Shown here: positions 27,401-39,400 of the stretch, in pieces
Layout of the letters: every line of letters starts with the position of its first letter
How positions within the stretch are numbered: the first letter of the stretch is position 1
NCBI GenBank assembly: GCA_030533445.1
Contig: CM060075.1
Coordinates: 37,091,219 to 37,155,218, forward strand
Length of the DNA: 64,000 bases
Reading direction: 5' to 3'
DNA from: Cyprinodon diabolis
Taxonomy: Eukaryota > Chordata > Actinopteri > Cyprinodontiformes > Cyprinodontidae
Program-made: the position numbers and the translations under genes
Notes under the pieces: model-generated
What the model saw: the letters and a program-made list of their open reading frames with translations, nothing else
Databases searched by the model: none
Told to the model about the DNA's origin: nothing

Positions 27401-30400
27401 TTGACTTTGCAAAATGTAGAGGCCCCATTCATTTCTTAAACATGTAAACCTGAAGTCACAGTAGAACTTAAGCAGATTATTCTCACATTAGGATTGAAAA
27501 GATAAAGGTCTGAGCAACAAATTCCAAGTAGATTAACTTGTACCTGACTTAAAGAAAAGACAAAGGTGTGAAAAAAAATCTGGAAAAGACAAAAGTGTCA
27601 AAGGCCAAAGGAAGAAAATGAGAGGAGAGGCAGAGAAAGAGAGAGAACATCTGCCCATCTGTTTATTCTTCTTCTCTTCCCCGGTGTAAATGGCAGCAGA
27701 GATGAGGCCCAGCTGTCGTCCACACACACTGAGCACAGGGAATTCAGTAGGCAATAATAGAGAGAGACGGTCGCTAATTCAAACTAATGGAGGGAGATGA
27801 AGATGGATGAGAGGGAAAACGGTGAAGCAGAAGCAGAGGTGTGGAGGGCGAGAGAGGCAGGATTACAAAGAGAAAGAGAGAGAACGAGTGGCGGCGTGAA
27901 GAGAGACAGCCATTAAATACATTTTCCAGTCAAACAGAACATTGTCATTGTTAATAATCAGGCTGGGTTAGTGTCACAGTGGGGGGGCTTTTAATAATTC
28001 AGCGCTGCCAGAAATGTATCGGACTCAGTTTAAAACATCTGTTGTCTCTGCTGGTTAATGATGATCACATTTAAAACTCGGACAATACTAGTTTACAGAT
28101 GTTTAGCAACACAATGGTAACATTTTGCATCTAACTCCAGTGTATAGAGACATCTAGTGGCTTAAACTAAAAACTACAACCAAATATCAAAACCCAAGGG
28201 TAAATATATGGAATTAAAGATGTAGGGAAGTCATATTTAAATGTCATATCATTCTGGCTTAAACATGTATTTAAATGTAATCTTTATTAGACCATATTAT
28301 CCCAAAAGTTAGAATTTCAATTTTTTTTTTAAATCCTGTCTTAAAATCTGTGGGGGGTTTTTTTCATTATCTTATGCAGGCCAGTTAGTTATACGTCAGC
28401 TTGCACAGCTAAATTCATATATCAATGGTCATCTGTCAATCAAATTTTTTTGGTCATAGCATCTTGATTCATATGTTGCAGCTAATATACGCAATGGTTG
28501 AAATAAGAAATAAGAATAATTTACTTTACCATTGAGTTACATCCCAGTGTTCACTGGGATGGACGTCTGTGTCTTCAGCAGGCGTAGAGCTAACAGAACT
28601 GGCAGCATTGCGAGGCAAGGGCTCAAACATGTACGGCTATAAGCCTTCTACACCAAACCAAGCTTCTGCCGCCCTGGCGTCCTCTTCCACAACATCTTCG
28701 TCCTCCTCTAAATATAAAATGTCTGACGGAGGAGACTCATCCACGACCTCTGACACAAAACTCTTGCATGTTGCCGCTGTCCATGCAAGGAAAGCTTGAC
28801 ACTGTCACGCATTCCTTGACAGTGTCATTGCTAAGTGCTGCTTGGTCCCAATGGAATTTCCCATTGGGAACCTAGTAGCACCAAGTTGCTAACTGGTTAG
28901 CAAGATGCTTCCAACAAACCGGCCACAACCAAACATGCTTGCAATCCTTCCACCACAACAATCCTGCCCCCTTGATAATCGACCAATCACATTCTCTTTA
29001 ATTAACTCGTGTAAAGTCGGGCATCACCCGGCAGAATTTGCAGCCGTAGAAACAGCCGTTTCCCTATGACTTTAAGGTTTTATTTAGAACTTATTTTATG
29101 GAAAAGGTGCATTTTTCAAAAATGATACATCCACAGAAAATTTTGAAAGTCCAACATATGAATATTTACTTCTGGTTGTGATGTCAACAGCAATTCAAAA
29201 GGATTTACTGTAGCATCAACAGTTAAAGTCATGTGAGACAGAGTGCAGCCGTAGCCAGATCCAAGTCGCTCTCTGATAGAGCTGAAATGTTTCATCAATC
29301 AGAAGCAAAATGAGGAGAAGCATTGGTCAAAATTTTGAGTGTTAATGTTAACTTAAGGAAGCAAAGGGGCTAACAAGACAGGCAGGGGTTGCCGCTTGTC
29401 TTTAGAACTGTTAAGGGAGATGTTTTATCTGGCTACCAATAGCATGAGCGGACCTGGCAACTGGCTGGCAACTAAATAGTATGAGACTACGAGTTTGTAC
29501 CTTACTGGCTAGGAGGAGTTAAATTTTTAGCTATCAAAATGAAGTTTTCTAACTTTTTGTCTTCTGTGGAAGCATAAAAGTGGGAATTATTGGACTCTTT
29601 GTTAAAACATGTCATTTTCCACCGCAGAGTTTCAAGCTGTGGTGCAATATACACAATACACAATGTGGTGCTATATATATACATATATATACCATCTTCT
29701 ATATATATATTTATATATAATTTGAAAATCAGTCATCAATCAGGTCAAGATTGAAATTCAGGAACCTCTGAAGCTTCAACCTGTTACAGAAGCGACTCGA
29801 CATACAGACATACAGAACAGGAGCTTTAGGGTTGTTGATACCTTGTCTTGTTCAGCCCATGTGATGGATAACAGGAAATACCATCTTCTGTCTCTGGAGA
29901 GAACATCTGAAAAATGGTCCAGGAAGAGACTAACACAATTGAGTAATAAAATCGAAATGTGCAGAGACCAACGTTAAAGTAGAGGAAAAAGTGGGAGCAA
30001 GCTTAATGTTACTGACAGATTTACCCTCAGTCTGTTTGCTGCCCATCCCACACTTCTGAAAGTATTGATATTTTAAGATAGATGCTACATATAGGACTAA
30101 AATAGTGCACTTCATAACTTACTTCTTCAAATCCTTGTTAAAACATTTTTACCTAAGATCTCAGCTTCAGACTTCATTTAAGGTTGTTTTAGAAAAGGTT
30201 TACGGATGCTTTTCATAGGACTATCGAAGAGGATTAAAACAGAATTCTTTAAATATATAAACCCTTGCTGTTACCAGTATTGTCAGTATATTGCCCTCTA
30301 AGTCCTCCTTTGCAAAACTTATAAACAGAAAATACACCCTAAGTTCAGCAAGATAACTGGTAAAAAATATCTTTATCATATGTCAAGCCCCAGAAAAAAA

Positions 30401-33400
30401 ATTTTTTACTTTCCAGAAAGTAAATAATAAACCAATAAATGTATAAAAGTACTCTTTATACTCTCAAAAGTAGTTACAAGCAGAGTTGTAAAACCCTCAG
30501 GTTTAGAAGGTGCACTGCAAGTTCCAGAAATTGTCATAGCACCTAGGCATGTGCAGAACATCATCATACTCGTTGTCTTGCATATATCCAGGACTGGGTC
30601 GCAGAGGCAGCAGTCTCAGCAGAGACTCCCAGACTTCCCTCTCCTTGGACACATCCTCCAACTCCACTGGGAAAAGCCCAAGGTGCTTCCAGGCCAGCAG
30701 CGACAGAGGCCCAATCCCAAACCGGCCCCTAAGCACAAACCCTTAGCACTAAACCTCCGTGTGCATGTTCGTGCGGTGGGTCCGCCACATTACGTGTCAT
30801 TCTAAAGCCCTTAGTGAGTAGGGCTAGTGGACCACTCAGCACTTAAATAGCGACTCTGCATAAGTGCAGGCTCGCTGGAATTTGGCAGCAGGTGTAACAG
30901 CGGCTTGGTGGCAGAGGAAACGCATCCATTTAAATCTAAGTTCCACCAGCTTGCTGCATCTTCATCACACTGACAAAAAATACAAGTTAGTTACAAAAAA
31001 AAATTCCAAAATGAAAGGTCCTCTTTGAAATAGTTTTATTTGACCATATACATTTGTTATAAGAAAGGGGCAAATGTTATATTTTTATGCCATCTGCGCA
31101 AAAGAGCTACAGCCACGCATAAGGGGCATCACTGTGTTGCCTTAGCAACGACAGCTTTCTTTTTCTGTTGGAGGGAAGAAGACGTCCTATTCTCATTTAT
31201 ACCCTACCCCTTTAAGCAAGTTGCCTTTCACAGCTATGAGTGTGACACTATTGCGAGTTAGACTTGATGGTTAAGTGTTAGGGGTTAGGGAGCGGTCCGG
31301 AATTCCACCATAGTCCCTCCAGTATGTCCTGGGATTTCCTGTAAGCCATCCCTTGGTCCTTCTCCTTGTGGAACATGTTTAAACACCTCCTAAGGGAGTC
31401 GTCTAGGAGGCAACAGATATCGACCTTAGCTGTCTCCTCTCGATGTGGAGGAGAAGCGGCTCTACTCCGGACCTCTCCCTGATGACCAGGCTCCTCGCCC
31501 TATCTCTAAGGGCGAGCCAGGCACCTGTGGTGAAAGTTAATTTCAGCCGAATGCATCCAAGATCTTGTTCTTTCGGTATTGATCCAGATTTCATAGAATA
31601 ATGGGTAAATCAAAATGTTTGCCTTCTGGTTTCGCTACCCCATAATAACATCTTCATCACAACAGCCTCATTAATCCCTCTATCAGTCTCTCACTCCATT
31701 CTCCCTTCAGTAGTAAACAGAACCTACAGATACTTGAACTCCTCCACATGATGAGTATAGCCTTCTAGAAAGTAAACAACATAAATCCCTGTAGGTTCCA
31801 GAAAAATCCCAGCAACAATGAAGGTCTTCAAAATGTTCTAATCTGATCATTGACATTACTTTGCAAGTTCTGAAATAACAATGAAGTAACCTGTACCCGT
31901 ACAACTCTTCAAAAGTAAGTTCCTTTAAGTTCTAGGACAGAAACCATCTAAAGGTTGCATTAGTCTAGTTCCAATACATTTCCTCCAAGTTCTAGAAAGA
32001 AGCAATTTTGTGAAGGGTCCCTTCACAAAACCATCAAGTCTTAGAGTATTCTGCTAATTCAAAAAATGACCTTTCAGAACATTAGTCACAGAAAGGACCA
32101 TGTAGTTGTAGAAAGTAACCTCCTTCTCCCCAGGACCTACAGGCTGTGTTGTACAGTCCTATTCAATTAATCAAAACATTAGTGAAAGGTTCACTTATTT
32201 CAGTAACTCAATTCACTAAGTGAAACACATTATATAGATTAATTACAAGCAGGCGGATGCTTTCAAGGTTTTAGTTCTGGTACTTAAATCTAAGATTAAA
32301 ATATTACATAAGACCAACAAATTGTTGTGCATAAATGTGGAAAAGTTTGTTTAAATATCAGCTTTAATGTTATTTTTGATTGAACAATCGAATTTCCCCA
32401 AAATAGACATTTTTTATATCGGTACCAATATAACATTCTGATTGATGTACTTTTGTCGATGAGTTTAAAAACAGACAAGGGAGTCCTTAAAGTCTTTCCA
32501 AGCAAAGCAGCCTGGAGGAATATTTTTCCAGTTCAACGAGTCTTCTTTGGATGCTATAACTTGGAATAAATGTCACCTGGAAAGGAACGGTTGCCCACCT
32601 CTGATCGAGGTGTATTCATGTGTGGTGACTGGTTAATTTCCAACACGATTGTGTCAATCTTGCTGTAGACTGTGTGCTCTGCTAACACTTAACTGAAATT
32701 ATATACTAAGAAGGTAGATCCCGGTCCTGAAGATCCTCTGTGACATTCTGGCTCTAAAAAGGTTCATTGCTGATTGAATATCAATGTGTGCACCTCTACC
32801 CAGGAGGGAGTGAGTGTTCCTGGGATAAAGAGCGTCTGACCAGCCCCCCTGCTGGAGCCCACAGCGGAGGAGGAGGAGGTGGTGGTGGAGCCCCGGCTGT
32901 GGGAGGAGGAGCTGGAGGAGGAGGAGGTGGTGCAGCGGGAGGTCCTGGGAGGGGGTCCACCTTAGGAGCCGTCAGTCAGCAACAGCTCCAGCAGCAGCAA
33001 CAGCAGCAGCTACTGGCCAACAGTGGGTATTCACATCGACAACACTACATGGAAAACACACACACACACAATTTCACACTGTGAGTTTAAAGGATGGCAA
33101 TATTTGTTAATGTACGGCATTTAATCTGTCCCCATCTCCTGCATTACCACTCTGCCTGGATTAATCAGCACACACTCTACTAAATGACTCAATTCATCAA
33201 CACCACACATACGCACACACAGGTCACACACATATGTAGGCAGGCAAACAGACAGACACTCGGCCCTTTCTTTCTGCAGAAGTAATGTATTTGTACTCTC
33301 ACACCAGGCAGCAGGAAGCGACAAACACTCACATTGATTATTCTATCACTTCAGTCATCACGACCACAGCAATCAGTGTTATTGTTTCATTGCAATGAAA

Positions 33401-36400
33401 GCAGCCCTGTAAGTGTGTGTCTCGTCTCTAATGTGTCCGTGGAGTGGGAGCTCTGCAGTTTTTAGGGCAGCGGGGTCATGGAGGTTAAAGGTAACTTATT
33501 TGGACACACTTAAAGCAAACATTTTTATTACCAAAAGGGAATTCTCAACTGATGATTTCATTCACTGAAGGACGAATAGCTGAACTCTTGATACATTTTG
33601 AAACCAACTTCCATTATTTATTGATGACTGGTGATCAATGTAGGGGAGTCTTTTTGGATCACGGTCCTGAAGAGAAACCCAGTCCTGTTTAACTTTAAAG
33701 GGACTTTATGGTCTTAGAAATAATTTCTTTAAATTGTCAGTTTTTCTAAAAATATAATTTTTTTCAATGAATCTTTGTTTTGTAAAATTTTTGTATTCTT
33801 TATTTTTGTTTATTTTGTTATTAATTTTTGATTTCTTGCCAGTTCTTGAGTTGATCTCAATGGTGACTTTATTAGTTAAATGAATGTTTGATTAAAAATC
33901 AGAAGAAATTTGATGATCAGGCATTCTCCTTCAGGAATTTGTGCAAAAGAGCAGACTTGTTAGTTCCATTAAATATAGTAGCTTGGCTATCAAACTACCA
34001 CTGTCATGATTTTATTAGTAGATTTTGTTTTAAAATGCTGTTTTTTTTGTTGTTGTTGTTTTTTTAACAGTAGATCTAACATGACCCACATTTCCACAAA
34101 TGTTAAAGTCTACCTCATTAGCCCACAGCATATGTTTTCAATGATCTTCAGATAGTTTAAGCAAATATAAAATTGGCTTTTCACTTTCATTTTGTGACCA
34201 GTGGTTTCTTCTTAAAGCTTGTTGATGCATGTCATTTTTTTTCCTCTTTATTGCATTTATTTTATTATAAACATTGACATGTGCAGATGAGCTCTGGACC
34301 CATAGGGTTTGTGTTTGTTGATCCTTTTGTGACTCTCTGGATAAAACGATAATGTGTACTAGGAAGGATTTAGGTCAGTTGGCCATTCCTAGATAGCTTA
34401 CCTTTTTATCTCTACTTTGTCCATTTTTAGATAATGGTTCTTTTTCTTATTCATTGTAATGAAAAAACTCAGAAATGTAATAGTTTCCAGACAGATAAAT
34501 GCCAATGACTTTTCTTATCTTTTGATTTTATGTTTTTGAGATTTATCCTCCTTCTTTATGTCGTCGAACTGGTCCTTTTAAAGTATTTTTTTTATTTATT
34601 ATTTCTTTTTTTTTTATTCTAAGGGTCAGGCAGAAATCTGCCCTGATTTTGACAAGCAAATATGAATCATTACTTTTAATAAGTAAATTGGTGACAATTG
34701 GGTAGGTAATCTTTCTAAAAGGGACCATGTCTTTTAAGAGGTAAAATCCACTTTTAAAAATTTTGTATTCTCTCAGGTTATGTGTGTCTGATGTTAATGA
34801 TTATTTAATGAGCAAAACCTTTGCTTACAATCCCCCAAAACATCCTGCAAACTGTCTTAAAACATTATTGACAATCCTCTCAATTCCTATTTCTGCAACT
34901 TTTCCTTCCATTCTATTTTCCTTAAATTTCTTGTATACTTAACTTTCTTTAGTACAAAATATTTGTGGCCTACCTTCTCTTAGAATGACATAAGTGACTA
35001 TGCTGTAGAGCTGTCAAGCCATCAGGCTTTCTGGTATTTTATAGGGCATAATTGAATAATAGAAATTAACAGTGGAAATTTACAGTGAGTTTCATTTTTT
35101 ATATCAAGGGATTGAAAAAAAAATGTTTGAGGGATTTTACAACTTTAAGGTACTGTTGAGGATTTTCGCAGATCTTTGAGAAGACCTGCCCTTTCCACTT
35201 TGAAAAAAAAAATGCACATGCATAACCGTATACCTGCTCCCGAGAGGGAACGCTTATTAAACACATGCTAAAGCGTGCACGCGCCTATTTCTCCTTGTGC
35301 ACGCTCTGTTTAAAAGTTGCTGTTTGCATCACTGTCAGACTCACCCCCGGTAAGTGAAAATAGTGTCCAGCACGTAGGACTACTATTACATAAACATATC
35401 ACCAGACTGATTGACAATTAGGAGGACCACTTATTTTGATGATCCACCTGGAAACCCTCCACTACACCTTTAATGAGATGCTTTATTAAAAAATATTTAT
35501 TAATTTATTATCAAGATCACATATCTGTGAATGAGAATGCAGGTAAATAAATTAACAGAGTTCTATGAATTCCATTAGACCCTAAAGAACACATTAGGCT
35601 CTTAGACGCCATCAGGCGGTTTTCCATCCAGTGAGTTTAAAGGTTAACTGTTTAAGAGAAGTTCTGTTTTGTCTTTTATTTTGCATGTAGTTAGAATCGC
35701 AATGATTTTACAGGTTATTTCTTGTAACTCATAGGAAGTTCCCCTTTCTCCTAAATTTCTCCCCCTCTCTCTGTGTCTCAGGGTTGGACCTGCCTTTCAT
35801 GATGATGCCCCACCCTCTGCTGCCCATGGGTTTGCCTCCTGCCTCTGTGGCCATGGCCATGTCTCAGATGAATCATCTCAACACCATCGCAAATATGGCC
35901 GCAGCCGCCCAGCAGATACACACCCATGTTCACCGGGCACCTGTCATCAAGGTAAAAGCAAAAGAACCGGTTGCGCAAGATATCATTAATATCCATCAAC
36001 ATGTGTCTTGTTAAGCACATATCTGAGGCTTTTATTATGTCAAGTTCAACGTAAGTTGAGTAACAATAAGAAACATTGATAGAGCACTAAAAGATAAACT
36101 AATTTAACTAATTTCTACAAAAACTTTAGGAGTGTTAAGATAAAACCAAGTTAAACTGATAAGGAAGGGATCTTATTTATTTGATTGATCAATGAGTGGA
36201 TTTATTTACATATTTATATTTTGTGAATATTACACCAATTAGTCAGAACATTATGTCCAGGAGCTAAGGCAGCTTCCAAACTTTAAAGCATGCTGTCCTT
36301 GTTATTGATGCTACCCTGAAGTCTAAATCAAGTCATTAAAAAAAGATATGATTTCTTGACCTTATTTGGCCAAATCAACCTAATTATTGAGTATTTCTTT

Positions 36401-39400
36401 TTTTTTTTAATAAAGCTGCACCTCGTCTGTGTGTGACGCTCCCCTCCCTCTGTTCTTAGGAAAGAGTGTGTGACAGCCCCTCTCTATCTCCTTCTGTGGA
36501 TGAAACCAACACTCCTCTGCAGTCGCAGCCCAGCAGCTCAGCCTCCAGCTCGCCTGAAAGACTCGGTACCCACAGAAACCCACACTGAACATGACATCAT
36601 CCACAGCATGCCTTTATTTTTGTCTTAAGCTTTTTTTCTGAACTGTTGGGTCAGACGGAAAAATCATCATCTGTCACTCAGATGGTTTAGGGGTTAAATC
36701 CAGCCTTCTTCGGATTTTTAGACAATTCTTAGATTTAAATATGAGTGATGCACGAATCACATTACAGAAAAGCTCCTCCTGTTTCTGCTTGTCGACATTA
36801 AGCATTCAAGAGTGCTTTATCATCATCCTATCACATTTACATAAATTGGGTTACTTGGGTCCCAGTTTTGAACAAGATAAAGAAGATGAATTAAATCTGA
36901 TTAAAGAAAAGAGGATGAAAATAGAATATTTAAAGATAAGATAACTTAATTGCTGCACAATGACATGAATAATAGTGGCATCAAAAAGAATCCAGAGTAA
37001 TTATATTTCAAGGGCAGCAGGTTGAATACTGTTTTTTTACTATAGTTTGGCTAAAAGTCTATGAGGGATGATGTTGCGAGATCCAGCAGCACGTTCGAGC
37101 ATCAGGAGTGGTGCATCCGAGTGTTTTGGGGTGCGAGCGTCAGACTGTTTGATGCTGGAGTTCAGAGAATTGAACTTTTCCTGCTGGACGTTGGAGCGTC
37201 AACAAATCAGAAAAGCTGATCCAGGAGTTTTTGGGGGGGACAGACACTACATGCACGCTGCCCTCGTTTCTGCAGAGCTGTCCGGATATGAATAGATAAA
37301 CATCAAAGGGTTAAACTCCAAAAGTTAAAAAAAAGTCGGGAGAATGGATTTGTTATGTAGGCTATTAGGAAGAGAGAGCAAGCTCTGATCATTTTTGCTG
37401 CACTAAAATTTTTTTTATCAACTATGGCGAAACAGTTTATAAATACCCAAATTAACTAAAAATGTTTACACCTGCAGACGAAAGATATTCAAGTTGTATA
37501 TTCTGGTAATGGAAGTTTTTACCACAAACCTTAAAAACTCTTGATATTCCCCTTACAGCCGCTTTAAACAGCAGCAGAAATCCCCCACAGGCTGGCTGCA
37601 GCAGAGGGCTCCCAGTGGGGATTTCCAGCTTTGCCTCCCAACAGTATGTTGGAAGTCTGGTTCTCCAACAAGAATTGCATATTATAGTGGAATTATAATC
37701 CTGATGAGTGGACTTTCTCGCTTAATATCGTGTTAAAACTTTTTCCAACTTATCAAGTTGCTCTGTTCTGTAGCTTCAAGCTACAGAACAGAGCAGATAA
37801 ACAACCAGAGTGCAAAGCAGCCAGAACATTAAAGCATCAAAAAAACTTGACCAGAGTTTGATCCAGCATCAAAATTTTGGCATTTAAGCGTTTTTGACGC
37901 CCAAAACACGTTGAATGTGACGCACCATCGCACCTACAGGCTGCATCTCAGTCTGGTGGTCCTTGTCTTGATGCTTCATTAGGTTCTCTGTTACTCTTTT
38001 GCACGAAGTTTAGTAAGCATCTAGCCTCGTGAGACCATCCTGATCTCGCGAGCTTTCAAGGTTTCACTCGCAGATCAGTCTGGAGACTCTCTGTTAAAGA
38101 AAATTTGGAGCCGTTCACCAAACGAACGTCTAATCAGCGTTGGCTTTGAGGCGGGTTGAGGTGTGACGCAACGAGAAGCGCGACAGTTCAGTCTAAATAA
38201 CATGGCAGCTTCAGCCGATGAAACTAGCGTTAGCGTGGCTATCGAGCAAGTTTTATCAGAATTACAGAGTATTTCTTCACTGAAAGAAGAGCAAAACACT
38301 GCTCTGGAGGCTTTTCTCAGAGGAAAAGATGTTTTTGCTCTTCTCCCGACTGGTTTCGGCAAGAGTAGCCTGGCTTGTGGTTGTGTTTTCTTTGTCGCTC
38401 TGTTAGGACGTCATATGCTTCGTTGATCTGATTGGTTTATTTGGCCCGTCTATCACCAACATAACCCAATCAGCTAACCAGTATTTTCGCCCCTTCCCAA
38501 AATTACTTCAACGGAAGGTTTCCAGATGGATATGCGGAGGAAATCCATCTGGCGGAGTCAGGTTAGTAAGCATCAGAAACAGGGCGTGAATCAGAACAAG
38601 GAAATTGAGCCAGTCGCCTTTTTGATCTGGTTTGTAAAACCCACCCATTTAACACGGGCGTCCATTTTAGCTAACTGACAGTCTTCATTAAAAGAAATTG
38701 TTCATTTTCTGTTCAGTTTTCCTCCATATATTTTCAAATTAAATCCACAAAGGCTGAGGTATATGGTTGAAGTGAGGTGGTGATATGTGAGTGCTGGATA
38801 GATAGAAACGAGTGAAGGAGGGAACTCGACCTGCAGCCTTTTCCTCACACATATGGCGCATATTTGCAAACACAGTGTTTACGCTCGTATTTACACACAC
38901 ACTCACTCTCAGATGATGACTGCCAATGTCTTCTCTCAAACAGGATTGGTGTCAGGTGATGCTGATGTTGCACTGACCAACTCTGCTGCACCCATCAAGA
39001 AAATAACAAAGGACAAAGGTTGGACCACACATACACCCCCACACACTTACAGAATAGAGGATATTCCATTATCCGCACTAATCTAAACCATCAAGCATTT
39101 TCTTTGGACATTTGACAAATTGTTCTCACTTAGGAGGCCCTTTTCTCATCCACTGTAGCCCAACAAACACACAGATCAACACAAAAAGAGAAACAGAAGC
39201 ATCAGCCATTGATCAGCTGTCTCTGAGCCATCAATCACAGGAGAGATGGATAGATAGGAGGGGAGATATGGAGGTGGGGAGATGGAGCATAGAAGGCATG
39301 GCTAAAAGGGGTCACAAGGTCATGCACTAAAAGCATGCGGCCCCCTCCCCTTTAAACCCCTCTGACTTTTCCATTCTTCTAACACGTTCTGTTCATCTAA

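Larger units (their letters stand above)
23279..32803 (+). other. dach2: large dach2 intron (9.5 kb)
   Basis: Intron between the LTAAAMAE and Gly/Gln exons. Contains a copy of the GAAGATTCTC repeat at 24341-24475, a 16-base G run at 26362-26377 inside a purine-rich zone, purine-rich sequence at 27540-27900, an AT-rich block with TAAT cores near 27940-28020, a Ser-rich open frame at 28569-28799, TA repeats at 29672-29722, and a minus-strand LINE remnant split by an insertion (30560-31770). Confidence 0.85.
33023..35781 (+). other. dach2: dach2 intron (2.8 kb)
   Basis: Intron between the Gly/Gln exon and the LDLPFMMM exon. Begins with a CA repeat (33056-33071) and two extra donor-like sites. 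A complete copy of a TTAA-flanked inverted-repeat element occupies 35149-35469, close to the downstream exon. The stretch 33490-35140 is AT-rich with nothing recognised. Confidence 0.8.
36566..38943 (+). other. dach2: dach2 intron (2.4 kb)
   Basis: Intron between the Ser/Pro exon and the short cassette exon. Contains a perfect 18-bp-arm palindrome at 37759-37795 and a 0.54-kb insertion with a RecQ-like open frame (38022-38565). Sequence at 37030-37320 and 37800-37960 looks repeat-derived but was not assigned. Confidence 0.8.

Noticed and set aside
33027..35782. Apparent +1 frameshift between the Gly/Gln exon and the LDLPFMMM exon
   Set aside because: It arises only if the donor at 33027 or 33081 is used with the acceptor at 35781. 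The donor at 33023 (A/gtgggt) restores the frame and gives LLANR-LDLPF, matching the family.
35735..35783. An extended LDLPFMMM exon starting at 35735 as the main form
   Set aside because: The acceptor at 35781 has a far better pyrimidine tract and the extension has no family similarity; kept only as a possible alternative.
38202..38426. A functional helicase gene
   Set aside because: The frame ends just after Walker A; all remaining helicase motifs are absent and it is enclosed by a target-duplication-like repeat.
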